From: Hippasteria phrygiana
Lineage: Eukaryota > Echinodermata > Asteroidea > Valvatida > Goniasteridae
Assembly: GCA_037893225.1 (NCBI GenBank)
Contig: JAZGUH010000207.1
Location: 558,001 to 622,000, forward strand
Direction: 5' to 3'
DNA length: 64,000 bases
Positions within the stretch are counted from its first letter, which is position 1. Every line of letters starts with the position of its first letter. Positions 42,813 to 53,979 of this stretch are shown piece after piece. The notes below the pieces were generated by a model. That model saw only the letters and a list, made by a program, of their open reading frames with translations. It was not told the DNA's origin and did not search any database. Position numbers and translations under genes: made by a program.

Positions 42813-43901
42813 TTAACTGCATAATTTGGGAGACTCTGTCTCTGAGTTTTGGCTTATGCTCTGTGCCTCACGATTATGAATGGGATAATGTTTGTTTAGA
42901 AGTTCACTTCGGTACAGGAAAGCCTTTCCACATATTCCACAGATGTACTGCTTTGCACCGGTGTGACTTCGCTTGTGAGTGGCCAACTTCCTTGGATTGG
43001 CAAACGCTTTGCTGCAGGTATCACAATTGTATGGTTTCTCAACGCTGTGTGTGGCTTGATGTGTCTTAAGACTGCCAGGCTGAGAAAACGCCCGGCCACA
43101 GTCTTGGCAAATAAATGGTTTTTCACCAGTATGGGTCCGTTTGTGAGCCGCAAGCTTGCTGGAGTGAGCGAATGCTTTGCCGCAGAAGTCGCAACCATAC
43201 GGCTTCTCGTGAGTAAGCTGGTGCTTACAGAGATCGCCCTCGTGTGAGAAGCTCCTGCCGCAGATGCCGCAAACAAATGAGTGAGTGAGTTTGTGAGACG
43301 AGAGATGGGTTTTCCGATTGAACGCCCGGCCACAAATGTCACAGCTGAAGGGTTTGTCGGAATGAGTGAGCGTGTGGTTGTTCAGGCTGCTCCGCTGTGA
43401 GTAAGCTTTCCCGCAGATGCCGCAGACAAATGGTTTTTCACTGCTGTGCATCCGTTTGTGAGTTGTGAGCTTGCTTCGGAAATCAAAGGCCTTATCACAA
43501 ATGTCACACTTGTAAGGCCTCCTGTTTGTATGAGAAAGTTTGTGCTTTTCCAGATCGCTTTGCTGAGTGAAAGCTCGTCCGCACAGCCCGCAAATAAATG
43601 GTTTATCTCCAGAGTGAGCCTGGGTGTGGATTAAAAGACTGCTTTTTCGGGTGTACGCCATCCCGCAAATGTTGCAGGTGTGTGGCTTCTCATTGGAGTG
43701 AGTGATGACGTGGTTCTTGAGGCTGCTCTTTTCGGCAAAGCCCTTGCCGCAAACGGTGCAAGTGAAGGGTTTCTCTCCCGTATGTACCCGTTTGTGGGTG
43801 ATAAGCTTGCTGGAGTGGAGGTAGGCTTTGCCACAGATGTCGCAGACGTGGGTCTTTTCAGGAGTGTCGGGCATGACGGGGGCTTGAAGAACTATCTCCA
43901 T
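42813..43901 (-). CDS. C2H2 zinc-finger protein, 12 fingers
   Basis: A 362-residue frame with no stop, ATG at 43901-43899 in a good context (GCCAAGATGG). Residues 20-342 hold twelve C2H2 fingers. Most are C-x2-C-x12-H-x3-H with linkers such as TGEKPF, SNEKPH and SGDKPF; the linker is shortened before fingers 7, 8 and 9, and finger 12 has one extra residue. Finger types repeat in fours: 1, 5 and 9 end HKR-x-H; 2, 6 and 10 carry SSL/GSL-x-(N/T)H; 4 and 8 carry DL-x-KH. Likely nuclear sequence-specific DNA binding. No KRAB, BTB or SCAN seen in this exon. The exon is preceded by a very strong acceptor (ttttcccccccttacag, exon start 43997), giving a 96-base 5' UTR; a TAG lies in frame at 43943. 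Confidence 0.93.
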   Translation of the reverse strand: MEIVLQAPVMPDTPEKTHVCDICGKAYLHSSKLITHKRVHTGEKPFTCTVCGKGFAEKSSLKNHVITHSNEKPHTCNICGMAYTRKSSLLIHTQAHSGDKPFICGLCGRAFTQQSDLEKHKLSHTNRRPYKCDICDKAFDFRSKLTTHKRMHSSEKPFVCGICGKAYSQRSSLNNHTLTHSDKPFSCDICGRAFNRKTHLSSHKLTHSFVCGICGRSFSHEGDLCKHQLTHEKPYGCDFCGKAFAHSSKLAAHKRTHTGEKPFICQDCGRAFSQPGSLKTHQATHSVEKPYNCDTCSKAFANPRKLATHKRSHTGAKQYICGICGKAFLYRSELLNKHYPIHNREAQSISQNSETESPKLCS

Positions 43902-44118
43902 CTTGGCTACTTGGATGCTCAAAAAACTGCGGCTGCTTGTCTACCAAAAGCTCTCATTGATAATTAAACCCTGGTAACTGCTGCTTTCACTTCAGGCCTG
44001 TAAGGGGGGAAAAAGACAAAAGCATGGAGGAAGGAATCATTAAACAATCAATTGATGCAAGACTCGGAGATTTCAGATAAATCATCATCCTTGATGCAAC
44101 TGTTACCATTGTTCTCAC

Positions 44119-44244
44119 CAGTCGTGCGCATGCTCAGAACTACGCGTGCATGCTCAGTCTCAAAAAGGACCTGTATGTCTGCTGCCACCAGCCTCTCAAG
44201 TGTCTCCCATTCTTGCAGTCGGACATCCGGGAACTTCGCTTGAA
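44119..44244 (-). CDS. Candidate upstream exon of the zinc-finger gene
   Basis: 126 bases, phase 1-1, between tctctgtacaaag and ACTG|GTGAGA. Protein-like: QAKFPDVRLQEWETLERLVA..., RVVLSMRTT. Spliced to the 43997 acceptor it would be an upstream frame ending in a stop; spliced to a weaker acceptor at the bases preceding AAG-ATG it would extend the protein. Either makes it part of this gene. The match to helical N-terminal modules is only impressionistic. Confidence 0.4.
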
Positions 44245-46300
44245 CTTTGTACAGAGATCAAAGGGTTGCAGCGCGGAGGGGAAAACATGCACACGTGGCA
44301 AGTATAAATGATTAGACTAAGGGGGAGATGTGACATCATGCCGACCGTTAGAATTAATTAAAAAGAAAAAAATAGCTCCAGAAATTGTACTTTAGCATTG
44401 ATCTGGTGATCGTGTCAGTTGTGCAAATAATCAATTGAACCCCCACCCCCCCCAAAACCAAACAAGCAAACATCGTGACATTGAATACAATTACGTCGGA
44501 GAACTAGGCAGTTCTGTAATGAGGGCTGCCGTAACAATAGCCACTGCTAGCCCAATGACATTAATAAATGTGCGAGGACGCTGTTCGTTTGGTGACTCAT
44601 TTTCTGATTTTGTAATTAAAATTTGATAATTTTTTTTCACATTCTTACAGCTTTATTTTAATTCAAATATCAGAATTTTTGAAATCATGATTGCCATCTG
44701 CCTTTTATTCATTGAAATAAGGCATGAATAAAGACAAAGATTTCAAGAAAATGTGAGTTTTAAGCATTCCTGTCATAATCTGCACTCCAATTTGTGTACA
44801 AAATAATCACACTTTTACTAGTTTTAGTTTTAATAGTACTCTGCATTTTAATACCGTACACATTTCAGGGACCAAAATATCCCTGCTTTAAATCAATTTT
44901 TTTTTGCTTTGCAAAATCCGATGGAATCCGAACTTGTATCAAATCGTTTCTGATCTTATGACTTTCTCTTCAAAACTAACGTTAGGCCTACATCAAAACA
45001 AATTTACAAAATTTATTTGAAAAATGTATTATTAAAATTAGGGCCTATTAAATAATGACTAACGTTAGTCATTTCTTTCCTCCCTACACGAGTACCACTG
45101 CGAAAGAGCATGGGGGATGGAGGTAGGAAATGTTTCCTACCTCCATGGAAAGAGTAATGCGTTCGAATACTGCATTCTTTCCTTTTTTGACTGCATTTAC
45201 TAGTTCAGTATTTCTAAGCCTACCTTTCGACCGCCATGTTGTTATACTACTACACTACCAGGCAATCGCTTAAATCGCCAGTGGGTAAACAAAGAAAGAA
45301 CAAAGATCGTGATATTAATTTCATGAAAAATGTTAGGCCTTGGCTGGTTTGGCCGACATGATTATTTATTGGCGACGGCGTATTACCCAAACGCCGTTGT
45401 GAAAATCGTACTTCAAACCACTCAACATGTTAGCACCAGTCTAAACAGGAAAACTGACTTGTCAAAGTCCTTCGAGCGGACCTCATTCATTAACGTTCTG
45501 ACTGCTGAGTCGGTGCAGAAGTGCGGTCGGGGAGGTGTTTTATGAATTTGGCCTTAAACTTGACCATAAAAAATGGACTTATAGGTCGGTGAGTACGGGT
45601 GGTGGTGGTGGGCGTAAAACGAAAAGCAGTTAGCATCCTATCAATACACCCATCTAGTAAGCCCCGCCCATTTTACGCACGTGTTCCAGCCGCGCGCGTC
45701 ACACATGCGCTGCACACATGTCGGACTTTTTTGCACGCATGTCCGACATAAACCACGAATGTGATTGGTCAGAACACCATCGGGCGACACTCACTGTTCC
45801 CCTGGGATTAACCATGGAGGAAGCTTCCTCCATGGATTATGGATTAACCCACCCACTGGCGGCGGAGGGGCCGGGCTTGGGGAACCACTGCCCCCCCCCC
45901 CCCCCACTTTTTCCACTTGGGGGAAATGGGCCCCCCCCTCAATTTTGGCAGTTCCGCATAAAGAAAAACATACCGGCGCTGCTTTGCCCCCCCCCCCCCC
46001 CTCCCCCCACACCCACTTTCAAAAGTGTTCCGCCGCTGCATGCTGAACCCACCCCCAATATGGGGATTGTCATGATCAGAAGTGACTAAAACCCCACCCT
46101 GGGCAGAGGGCACTGCTTTCATGTACAAAAGTATAGGGCCGATTGTCCAACCCTTGGACACGAAAAAAAACAAAAAAGAAACCCCCCCCCCCCCCCTAAA
46201 AAAAAGATGTCGGGGGTTGGCGCAGCACCAAGGAAGGGAGTGGGCAGGGAGGGGAAACAATTGTGTAGGGTAGGTTTTATTATTTACAGATACATTTTGT
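44245..46300. other. Upstream of zinc-finger gene; no secure feature
   Basis: A 14-bp palindrome ATGGAGGTAGGAAA-TG-TTTCCTACCTCCAT lies near 45118-45147. 45600-45740 is GC-rich with GCGCGCGTCACACATGCGC and could hold a promoter. Poly-C runs cluster at 45890-46190. No exon recognised. Confidence 0.35.
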
Positions 46301-47528
46301 AAAACAAATAATCAAGATTAATTTATAAAATGTGATGCGATCAAGAAAAATCAGTCGGAACTCGGCAATCCTTGTTTTGAGACATGGGCCAAAATATTCA
46401 TAGTGGGAAAATCTAAATTTACTTTTTTTTTTACAAAAACAGAAGGGAAAAACATTCTTTTTGTTCACATGAAAGTATGACATTATAAATGTGCTCAAAA
46501 TGACTCGAAGTCCTGTAACTTTAATCTTGACTTTCTCAGTTTCATTCTTTTTAATGTGCTGGTGTTAAAATATTTGTAACTTTTTAACCAAAGGTCATAT
46601 TTACATGGGTTTTTCACTAATATGGAGCTTGAAGTACGCTACAAATGAATATGTAAAAATGACCAGGGCCAACTTCAGACTGATTTTGCTTGATCGCATC
46701 ACAATTGTTTGGAAAAAATAAATGCAAAAGAAATTGTTTATCTAAATTATAAAAAATAGACAATTGCAGCAAGAAGTTCCAATGTTCTCCAAAATGTTAT
46801 TTTTAAAATTTATTTACACTCGCATATTACACTAGATTTAAAAACAGTTCAAAAATAAATGATACAAAACTTAGGCCACTCAAGCAGATATTTCATAAAT
46901 CTCTAGCAATAACTTCAGTCTGTCGTGAATCAATTCAACCACCCTGATATGTGACATGGTATGTCAAAAACCAGGCACAATTGAGTAATTTTGAGATATT
47001 GGTATATTAATAGTTAAATACTAGTTAAATAGTTAAACACTTTACAATGCCGCTTTCTTTTTTTAAGTCATTACGATTTCAAATCGGACTGTCCGAAACA
47101 TCGAAACTGAGACATAGCCCTTTCAAGTTTGAGAAATAGCCCTTTCAAGTTTGAGAAATAGCCCGTTAAGGTTCGAGTTTAAACAAAACAAGTGGGTCAA
47201 CAATGTTACCTTAGCAACGGGCATGCAGAAGCAAAGAAACTGGTCTATAGTCGATTTTCAAAGCGTCATAAATTCCCAAAAATCTCAAAATCTCTAACAA
47301 CCCCCCCCCCCCCCCCCCCAAGGCATTTTGCAGCTGTTCCTCCGGTCGTAGCTCTGCCCAATTCCGCCTGGTTTTGACAAACTGCGTCACACATGTCCGT
47401 CCCTCTATATTTTTGGACTTAGGGAGAATCACTACCCAGTAACAATCGATAGTCCATGTATACAAATATTGCCTGTTACACCACCAGATAAACTTGCAGT
47501 CAATATTTGTTTTATAACACCTCACCAA
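46301..47528. other. AT-rich, no gene seen
   Basis: Nothing beyond a CAAGTTTGAGAAATAGCCCTTT short repeat near 47120 and a poly-C run near 47300. Confidence 0.35.
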
Positions 47529-47609
47529 CAGATTCCGCTTGATTTTAAGAAAACTTATTAATTGAACAAAATACAATTAATAAGTTTTCTTAAAATCAAG
47601 CAGAATCTG
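47529..47609. repeat. Near-perfect 36-bp hairpin with 9-base loop
   Basis: CAGATTCCGCTTGATTTTAA... (36 bases) pairs with its reverse complement at 35 of 36 positions around AACAAAATA. Size and shape resemble a small MITE or pre-miRNA; no family evidence. Confidence 0.75.
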
Positions 47610-48426
47610 AATAAAATACAGTTAAAAGGTACTTCTATTTCAATATGAAATTTGTGGAAAATTTACTTGCTCTTTTCTAAACCACCCACGAGTGGCGCGC
47701 CCCTGGACGAGTGGCGCGCCCCGATTTTTAATATACTTGAATGTTTTGGGAAGGACCCTCACTGGTTTTGCACTGGCAGACGGTTTCCAATTGCACCTTA
47801 TTACCCAACAATAGACCTTATCGCAAATACCGCCTGGTTGCGACGTCACAATGGTAAAAATGCATTGTGGGAAAGAAACGGGAGCAAACATCGCTCTATT
47901 TTCCCTTCCACAATCCTTTGTGACCATTGTGATGTCTCAACCAGGCTGTATTCCCAGGACTACCCTGGTCAATCCAACACAGTCCAACATGCCAAGTTGC
48001 TAGATACCTAAAAATAACAAAAATGACTTGTCTGCTAAATCCAACAGTATCCAACTGCGTCTTATTTTTCTGTTGCCTGCCGATGAATCCAACAGGATTG
48101 TAACACTCATCAATGAGTTCTGCTCAATCCAACAGGGTCCAACGGAAATATCAAATAGTTGGATTCAGCAGGCTTGGGTGACATTTTTGGAGTCAACTCT
48201 GACTCCGAGCAAGAAACACAATTCCATTCAGAATCGACACCATACACAAAACAGGTGCCAGCGGAGCTTCGTTTGAATTTGTGTGGCGTCGTGATTGATT
48301 TCATTGACAAAACAGCTGGCTCTGTGAAGTTGAATGCAGTCTCTTCACGGAATCTGCAATCTTGAAATCTTTTATGGAGTCGGCAACTTTCAGAATCCTC
48401 AGGCAGTGCCTGGAATCTACTCGAAG
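47610..48426. other. Inverted pair and AATCCAACAG repeats; no gene
   Basis: GCCTGGTTGCGACGTCACAATGG (47841) is mirrored by CCATTGTGATGTCTCAACCAGGC (about 47945), a probable MITE. AATCCAACAG words recur over 47970-48160. A 68-codon frame at 48159-48365 was not accepted as a gene. Confidence 0.45.
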
Positions 48427-48538
48427 CAGTGTTCTAGCCAGGGTGAAATATAAATTTTAAGCGTAGGGGCATTTTGCTCAAGGCTGGATAATGCGAGCAC
48501 GAACCCCTTACGTCGTGGGGTCCGGGGTCCGCTTAAGG

Positions 48539-48944
48539 CAGGGGTCGAATTTCAGGTAAAAATCTACAAGACACTATGGGCTAGCAGCACAAACATTTTA
48601 CTAGACCAGAAGGTATTTCACAAGACCAATGGTAAAAATAAGAACACAGTGTTTGAAATGAGTGTCCTGTTTCGATTTTTTCCCCTTTGCCGACCTTGTT
48701 GGGGGAGGGGTTAGAAATGCTGTTTTGATTGAAACTCCCTGCCTCAAAACTAAAAATGGCCATTCCAGAAATTATAGGGCTTTTTCAGTTTACCAGATTT
48801 AGAAACAAATGGACTTTAGTGATAGCATTTCACGCAGTGTATGAAAAAAATCACTAGACCGGACTAGTTCGGTCAGGAGTTCACTAGACCAACACTCAAA
48901 TCACTGGAGTCGGTCCAGCGGTACATTGGATATTTCGATCCCTG
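48539..48944. mobile_element. Nested hAT-like element, CAGGGGTCGAATTT ends
   Basis: CAGGGGTCGAATTTC and GATATTTCGATCCCTG are inverted; TTAAGG touches both termini. Contains ACTAGACC repeats. Non-coding. Confidence 0.65.
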
Positions 48945-49080
48945 TTAAGGGGCCCTGAAATTTTTTTGATTCTAGATGCTCTGTGAGGCAATCTGAGGCA
49001 ATTCCTCCTGGTCAGTTCCCTAGACTGAAGATAGGCAAAAATGTAGTTCATTTGAAATTATTTAGAATATACTATTGCTC

Positions 49081-49086
49081 TTTAAT
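49081..49086 (-). terminator. Possible poly(A) signal of the piggyBac-derived gene
   Basis: ATTAAA on the minus strand, about 260 bp after the stop; it falls inside the hAT element. Weak evidence. Confidence 0.25.
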
Positions 49087-49342
49087 TTATAGCATAGTGG
49101 TAGCGTAGGGGCAGGATTCTAGCGTAGTGCTATCTCCCGTAAGCATAGTGGGTGCTGGCACTATTTAATGCCTGGCTAGAACACTGACTCCAAGGAAGCA
49201 GAAATTGGCTACTTCCAGGAACAGACTCCTCAAAAATTCCAGTGCTGAATTTGGATACAGTCGACTCCTGCAGAGTCACCCATGCCTACTAGCAATAACG
49301 GCAAATACCAGGAAATAGTTAACTTCTTTTCAAGTAACCAGT

Positions 49343-51035
49343 CTATATGTTATCATTGGTATCCTGCACTTCACCGGTTTCCTCGTCCCACAGTTGCTTC
49401 ATAACCTCCTCATCTTGATGCGCCTGTCCCATGCAATTTCGAAAGCGCGACAGGCAGAAGTGCCGGTTACAACGTGTGCAGCGCGTGTGCACCCGGCGCA
49501 CCTCCTGGTGCAGTGACCAACAGAGGGCGCACTTGCGACTCATTCGGCTCCGAGTCTGGATGTACTTGTGGGGCTTGAGTCCCCCCTCATCAGGATCTAA
49601 ATTGCCACCGTCTTCACTTTGGTCTGTGGTGGCTGAACTGAGAGTTGCATCAGTTTCACTTGTATCACTGTCAAATTTAAAGGCCGACTGCGAAACAGAA
49701 TCGGGCTTGCCGAGCAAAACCAGGCCATCTAGAATGGGCTCCAAAGGATCCATATCCGACAGCATTCCATTCGGTCCTAGATGTTGTCTGATGTTGCTTG
49801 ATGTTGAAAAATAAACAGCAAAGTGAAGATAGTGATAGAAGAACGATTTACCCAGCACACAACCACTGCCATAGACTCTTCTTGCAAAGTTTAAACTATT
49901 GTCTTTGATGCTGGCTGCATGATCTTTATAAACCAACTCAGGGCAGGGTATAAAGACTTCTTGCCAGTGGTCTGTCTGGGTTATTCCGTCTTCCTTCTCT
50001 CGGACAATGGCGGTATCTTTTATGGCATTTACGTTCAAGCAGCTATCCTGCCATCGTACACTGATTATATTTGAGATGAAGGTTTTCTCTGGCAAAATGC
50101 CATTGTGATGATCGGTAGGCAGCAAGTTTACGGAGGCCGTCGGGGCAGGGTCTGACTGTTTATTATGCTGCTCCGACTCTTTACCATTTAAGTCGGATAC
50201 GCCTTTCTTGCTAATTGGGTCTGAACCAGTCTCTCCTAATTGAGGAATCTGGTCTGATTCAATACATCCCAGCACTACCACCGTTCCATTGCAAGCCACT
50301 GGATCTGAACTTGACTTTCCAAAGCCATCCAAGCACGGCATTCTTGGCTCATGGACAGATTTGTCATCCAAAGACGGTTTGGAAGATGGTGACATTATCC
50401 TTAAATAATTGTCAAATTTCCCCTGATTTCCCGGTCCTTCTTTCACCGATATTTCCTCCAGAAAATGGGCCTCAAACTGATGAAAGAAGACTTCAAATGT
50501 CTTCTGCACTTCATCAAAAAAGTACTTGAATGCCTTCGAGCTGTTTTCTCCGTAACTTTGATTGTTGGACACTTCACTTTTGGGGTCATCGTCTGTGCAT
50601 TCAGCAACCCTTAGAATCTGAAGTATTGTGAAGAACCGTCTACGTTTCATCAATGATCTTGGCCAGCGGCCACCCTCTTCCGGCCTCTCTCGCCAAAATT
50701 CTCCAAAACAAACATCCTGGCACCGTTGCATAATCAAGACGACGGCGATAAATGCGTACATCTCTCTCACCGTTACTTCTTCCCAAGACCCATCCTGGCT
50801 CGCCAGGGAGGGGTCGTCAAGTATCCTTTCCCAACCACGGGTGTTGGTCAGGTCAGAGATTCGGGTGAGGAGGTTGACGGTGAAGAACAGGAGGAACGAC
50901 TGGAGGGGTTGGAAGATGCCTCTCTTGAAGTCCTGAAGGACCGACTTTGGATCGGCGTTGGGGGAGGGAGGCTCAAGCTTCAACTTGCTAACTGCTGGTT
51001 CTTTCAGGCTGATGTCCGAGGCATGTGCTTGCTCT
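49343..51035 (-). CDS. piggyBac-derived (PGBD-like) protein, exon 3: transposase-like domain and zinc finger
   Basis: The acceptor tgcataatctgcag starts the exon at 51035 with one base that completes Arg127 from exon 54462-54674; stop TAG at 49345. Residues 128-690. About 163-272 match the piggyBac N-terminal domain (FFTVNLLTRISDLTNTRGWE, TVREMYAFIAVVLIM, RRRFFTILQI). At 323-326 SVKE stands where active enzymes have S-(V/I)-D-E. The central block that normally carries the second Asp is replaced by about 120 low-complexity residues. At 455-504 the WQD and Y-K-D-H-A-A-S-I-K segments align with W-K-D and Y-N-x2-M-G-G-V-D, again Lys for Asp. Residues 629-666 form the C-terminal cross-brace zinc finger (CxxC-x13-CxxC-x4-C-x6-C-x4-H). 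Likely a domesticated, non-catalytic nuclear DNA-binding protein. Confidence 0.88.
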
Positions 51036-51929
51036 CTGCAGATTATGCAAACAGGAAAGACCAATATTAATTACAAAAATACAATGAAGGTTTGCAGTAC
51101 CGCCATTTAGAAATTAATCGCCTCTCTTTTGAATCTGGTTTTCTCCTAATGGCGAATAGACCACGCTCTTGGAAATGATACCGGTTTCTCTCAGAACCGG
51201 CAAATAATCACAACATGGTGTTTCCGCAGACTTTCATTGTAGTGTATTGCACAAGGAAAAGTTATATGCCACTTTAAACAAGGGTAAAACTTTGTCGTAG
51301 CGACGACTGCTTTATCAGGTGCAATCTTTACATCTGATGAAGTTGTTAGAAAGCTTAGGCAAAGTTTTACCCTAGTAATAGTCATTAACTTTATAACTTG
51401 ATCATGCGTAATTGCCTGACTTATTAACCCCCTCTGCCATGTCTGCAGGGCTGTTATAACGGGGCGCCGGTATGCCATACGAGCTAGTGTAACCAAGTGT
51501 AAAGTACACAATAACCATAATAACGTTCATAATAACCGAACAATGGACTGAATATACAAAAAATGCGGGTATAGCCGTCAACCAGCCAGGTGGTCTTTTA
51601 CAGTCCGCGCCTATAGCCGTCATCCCTATTCAATGGCTTAACACAGTATACCTTACCATGCAAAACCCCAAAACGTAAGTACGGTGAAACGCCGCTATAA
51701 CAAACACCGCTATACCGAACATTCGGCTGTACTGAGCACCATAACTTGGCTCCCAAATTTTGTGTACAAAACTTACCGAACATTGTTGTTGAAAAAAAAA
51801 GGCAACGAACTAAAATACTGGGTTTTTGGGATGTTTGTAATTCCCAAACGGCCGCAGCTTTCTGTTGAAGAGTGACAGGTGGCTATTATTTCCCCAAGGA
51901 ATAGAAGAGAAAAGCCAACTGTTGTTTAA
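51036..51929. other. Intron of the piggyBac-derived gene; no feature seen
   Basis: Contains a CCGCTATACCGAACATTCGG-like patch near 51695-51725 echoed at 52310-52340 (GCTATACCGAA). No exon. Confidence 0.35.
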
Positions 51930-52144
51930 CCCCTTGCGTACGGAAGACGCCATATGGCGCAAACAAAAAAACAGTGCCACCAGGCCGGATGACGCCATTG
52001 GCCGCTGTTTGTGCAGTTTCAATCCATTGTTGGATTATTGTGTATATTACGCTTGACTGCACAAACACATTGTGGCCGTTTCGCTTGGCTGCCAGAACCG
52101 CTGCAACACACCGACATCTCCCGTGAAATACCGTGCTCAAGGGG
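51930..52144. mobile_element. TTAA MITE, TGCGTACGGATGACGCC family, copy 6
   Basis: TTAA at 51926-51929, TTAG on the right. Full length. Lies in an intron of the piggyBac-derived gene. Confidence 0.86.
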
Positions 52145-53104
52145 TTAGAATTCGGTAAGCTTAGTAAGTATGAACATGTCATTATTTACATGATTCAATG
52201 GTCGGCACATGTTCAATTACAATCAAAAGAGGGCGCATTTCAAATACGACGCAAGAGGGCGCTATTTAAAAGAACGGATGCCATGTTGGCATACTGGCAG
52301 CTGAAAATTGCTATACCGAATGATCGCTATACCGAACAAAATCTGTGGATCCCGCGATGTTCGTTTCACTGTATTTTATAATAAGGGAGCATTTCAAAAG
52401 TTGGAGGTCCTGAAACCTTCCAACTAGAACATTGCCTGTTCCAATCCAGAAACACCTGCTGTTTCCAGCTTGGGAAAAAACATACAAATTATGGGAACAG
52501 TGGTTCATGTTCATGTTCGGTATCTCTAAGTATCTCGATGCACATTCTGATTAAATTTAACACATGCACGTCGTGCGACCACCTTGCATCCCGAATGAAC
52601 CGTGACCCATGTCATTGTGCACATGCGCAGTTGAAATACCGGACTGGCTTATTGGGAACAGCCGGTTGCAGTTGGGAAGCAACCGGAGTACATCCAGTAC
52701 TGTAACGGGCAGCGTTCCCCAAAGGAGCGTTCTAAATGGAATAGGCATGTTCCGACTTTGAAGGAGCTCCTTAAGATTAACAGTAGTCAGAGTCTCAGAA
52801 AAATCTATAAAACATTTGGAGGCATTTGATTTGTATAGCGTTGCTGAAAAATGCATAAAGGAAACTGCATTTTCTACCAAAAGATATGGTTAAGAAATGC
52901 CAAAAATAGCATTAAAAGAAGACCGTTTCATGTAGAGGTCATTTTGGAATGATAAAAACAAGTTAAGGACCAAAGTATCTTCCGAAAATCTGGAAGACAT
53001 CTTACCAAAAAACCTGTAATGAGGAAAAATCCGGAGTCTTTAATCCATTTCTAAGATTCGTCAAACAATTCACAAGGGAAACTGACTAGGTAAATTCGAA
53101 TACA
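52145..53104. other. Intronic transposon debris
   Basis: 52384-52770 has AAGGGAGCATTTCAAAAGTTGG and GGAGCTCCTT ends, relative of 28464-28713. 52805-52990 resembles the interior of 1658-1902. No exon. Confidence 0.45.
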
Positions 53105-53127
53105 TTTTCAAAGTGAACAAAGAAACT

Positions 53128-53199
53128 GGCAGGAGCGGGATTCGAACCTGTGACCTCCGGGTTACCGTACCGGCGCTCTACCAACTGAGCTATCTTGCC
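53128..53199 (-). ncRNA. tRNA-like SINE head (left arm)
   Basis: 72 bases with A box TAGCTCAGTTGGTAGAGC and B box GGTTCGAATCC. Acceptor stem has one mismatch; anticodon loop would be ACGGTAA with C at position 33. Probably not a decoding tRNA. Confidence 0.6.
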
Positions 53200-53404
53200 C
53201 TATGTTGGCGGTCTCCCAAATTGTCAGTATCTTTGTTCGGGTGGGCGCTAGTCAGAAGTCATAAACCCAGAATGCCGTATAGCCAGGGATCACACCCAAT
53301 TTTACGATACAACCTGGGAAGCGACATTGTGGGGATCACTCAATGAGGATACGACTTTTTAACCCGAACAAAGATACTGACAATTTGGGAGACCGCCAAC
53401 ATAG

Positions 53405-53476
53405 GGCAAGATAGCTCAGTTGGTAGAGCGCCGGTACGGTAACCCGGAGGTCGCAGGTTCGAATCCCGCTCCTGCC
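53405..53476 (+). ncRNA. tRNA-like SINE head (right arm)
   Basis: As the left arm, in opposite orientation, with CGCAGGTTCGAATCC at the T arm. tRNA scanners may report a pseudo-tRNA here. Confidence 0.6.
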
Positions 53477-53712
53477 AGTTTCTTTGTTCACTTTGAAAAA
53501 CCATTTCTAATATGTTTGCTCAATTTGCTACATCATTATTACCCTCGCTTATCAGGCCCTTAAAGTATTTCTTTAGAGTCTGTGTCTCAAGGAGCCGAGT
53601 CTTGGCTCCATGAGCTCAATGGGGAGAATACAGTCCGACTGCTCGTTTGGAGCACAAAATGCCAACAAAAACTGGCTTAATTTTTCGGATGATGGGGGAT
53701 TGACAGCAACCT

Positions 53713-53958
53713 GGGGCCAATTTCATAAAGCTGTTAAGCACAAAAATTTGCTTAGCATGCAAATGCTTCCTTGATAAAAACTGGATTACCAACCAGATTT
53801 TCATGTGTGGAATATTGCTTTTGACTGGCATTCAGCTGTTGCTTGCTCAGCATGAAAATTACATGGACTTTTGGCTGGTAACCTGTTTTTACTAAGCAAG
53901 ACATTTTCATGCAAATAAGCAAGTTTGTGTGCTTAACAGCTTAATGAAATTGGCCCCT
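53713..53958. mobile_element. MITE, GGGGCCAATTTCAT ends
   Basis: GGGGCCAATTTCATAAAGCTG...TTAAGCACA at the left is mirrored by TGTGCTTAACAGC...GAAATTGGCCCC at the right; GCTTAGCATG/CATGCAAATAAGC inside. 246 bp. Confidence 0.8.
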
Positions 53959-53979
53959 GCTCTACACCTAATCATAAAT

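Larger units (their letters stand above)
48427..49186. mobile_element. hAT-type element, CAGTGTTCTAGCCAGG ends
   Basis: Perfect inverted ends CAGTGTTCTAGCCAGG / CCTGGCTAGAACACTG, flanks ACTCGAAG / ACTCCAAG (7 of 8). A second, one-ended copy lies at about 58683. Another element (48539-48944) is nested inside. Sits in the 3' flank of the piggyBac-derived gene. Confidence 0.88.
53105..53499. mobile_element. Palindromic tRNA-SINE pair
   Basis: Two inverted arms of about 136 bp, each with a tRNA-like sequence plus tail (53128-53199 minus, 53405-53476 plus), around a unique 117-bp centre. Arms end TTTTCAAAGTGAACAAAG / CTTTGTTCACTTTGAAAA. Arms differ at only a few positions. Confidence 0.82.

Noticed and set aside
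45330..45545. 71-codon plus-strand frame near 45.4 kb
   Set aside because: No domain, no splice partner and ordinary length for chance.
48159..48365. 68-codon frame (VPAELRLNLCGVVIDF)
   Set aside because: Looks protein-like, but lies in AATCCAACAG repeat debris with no splice or start support linking it to a gene.
17286..52182. Conserved antisense frame (AAKRNGHNVFVQSS-like) in TTAA MITE copies
   Set aside because: Similarity follows DNA identity of the MITE; copies carry indels and stops and the frame is not preferentially kept.
24479..53476. Functional tRNA genes at 24.5, 53.1 and 53.4 kb
   Set aside because: Missing U33, mismatched stems and constant SINE tails point to tRNA-derived SINE heads.
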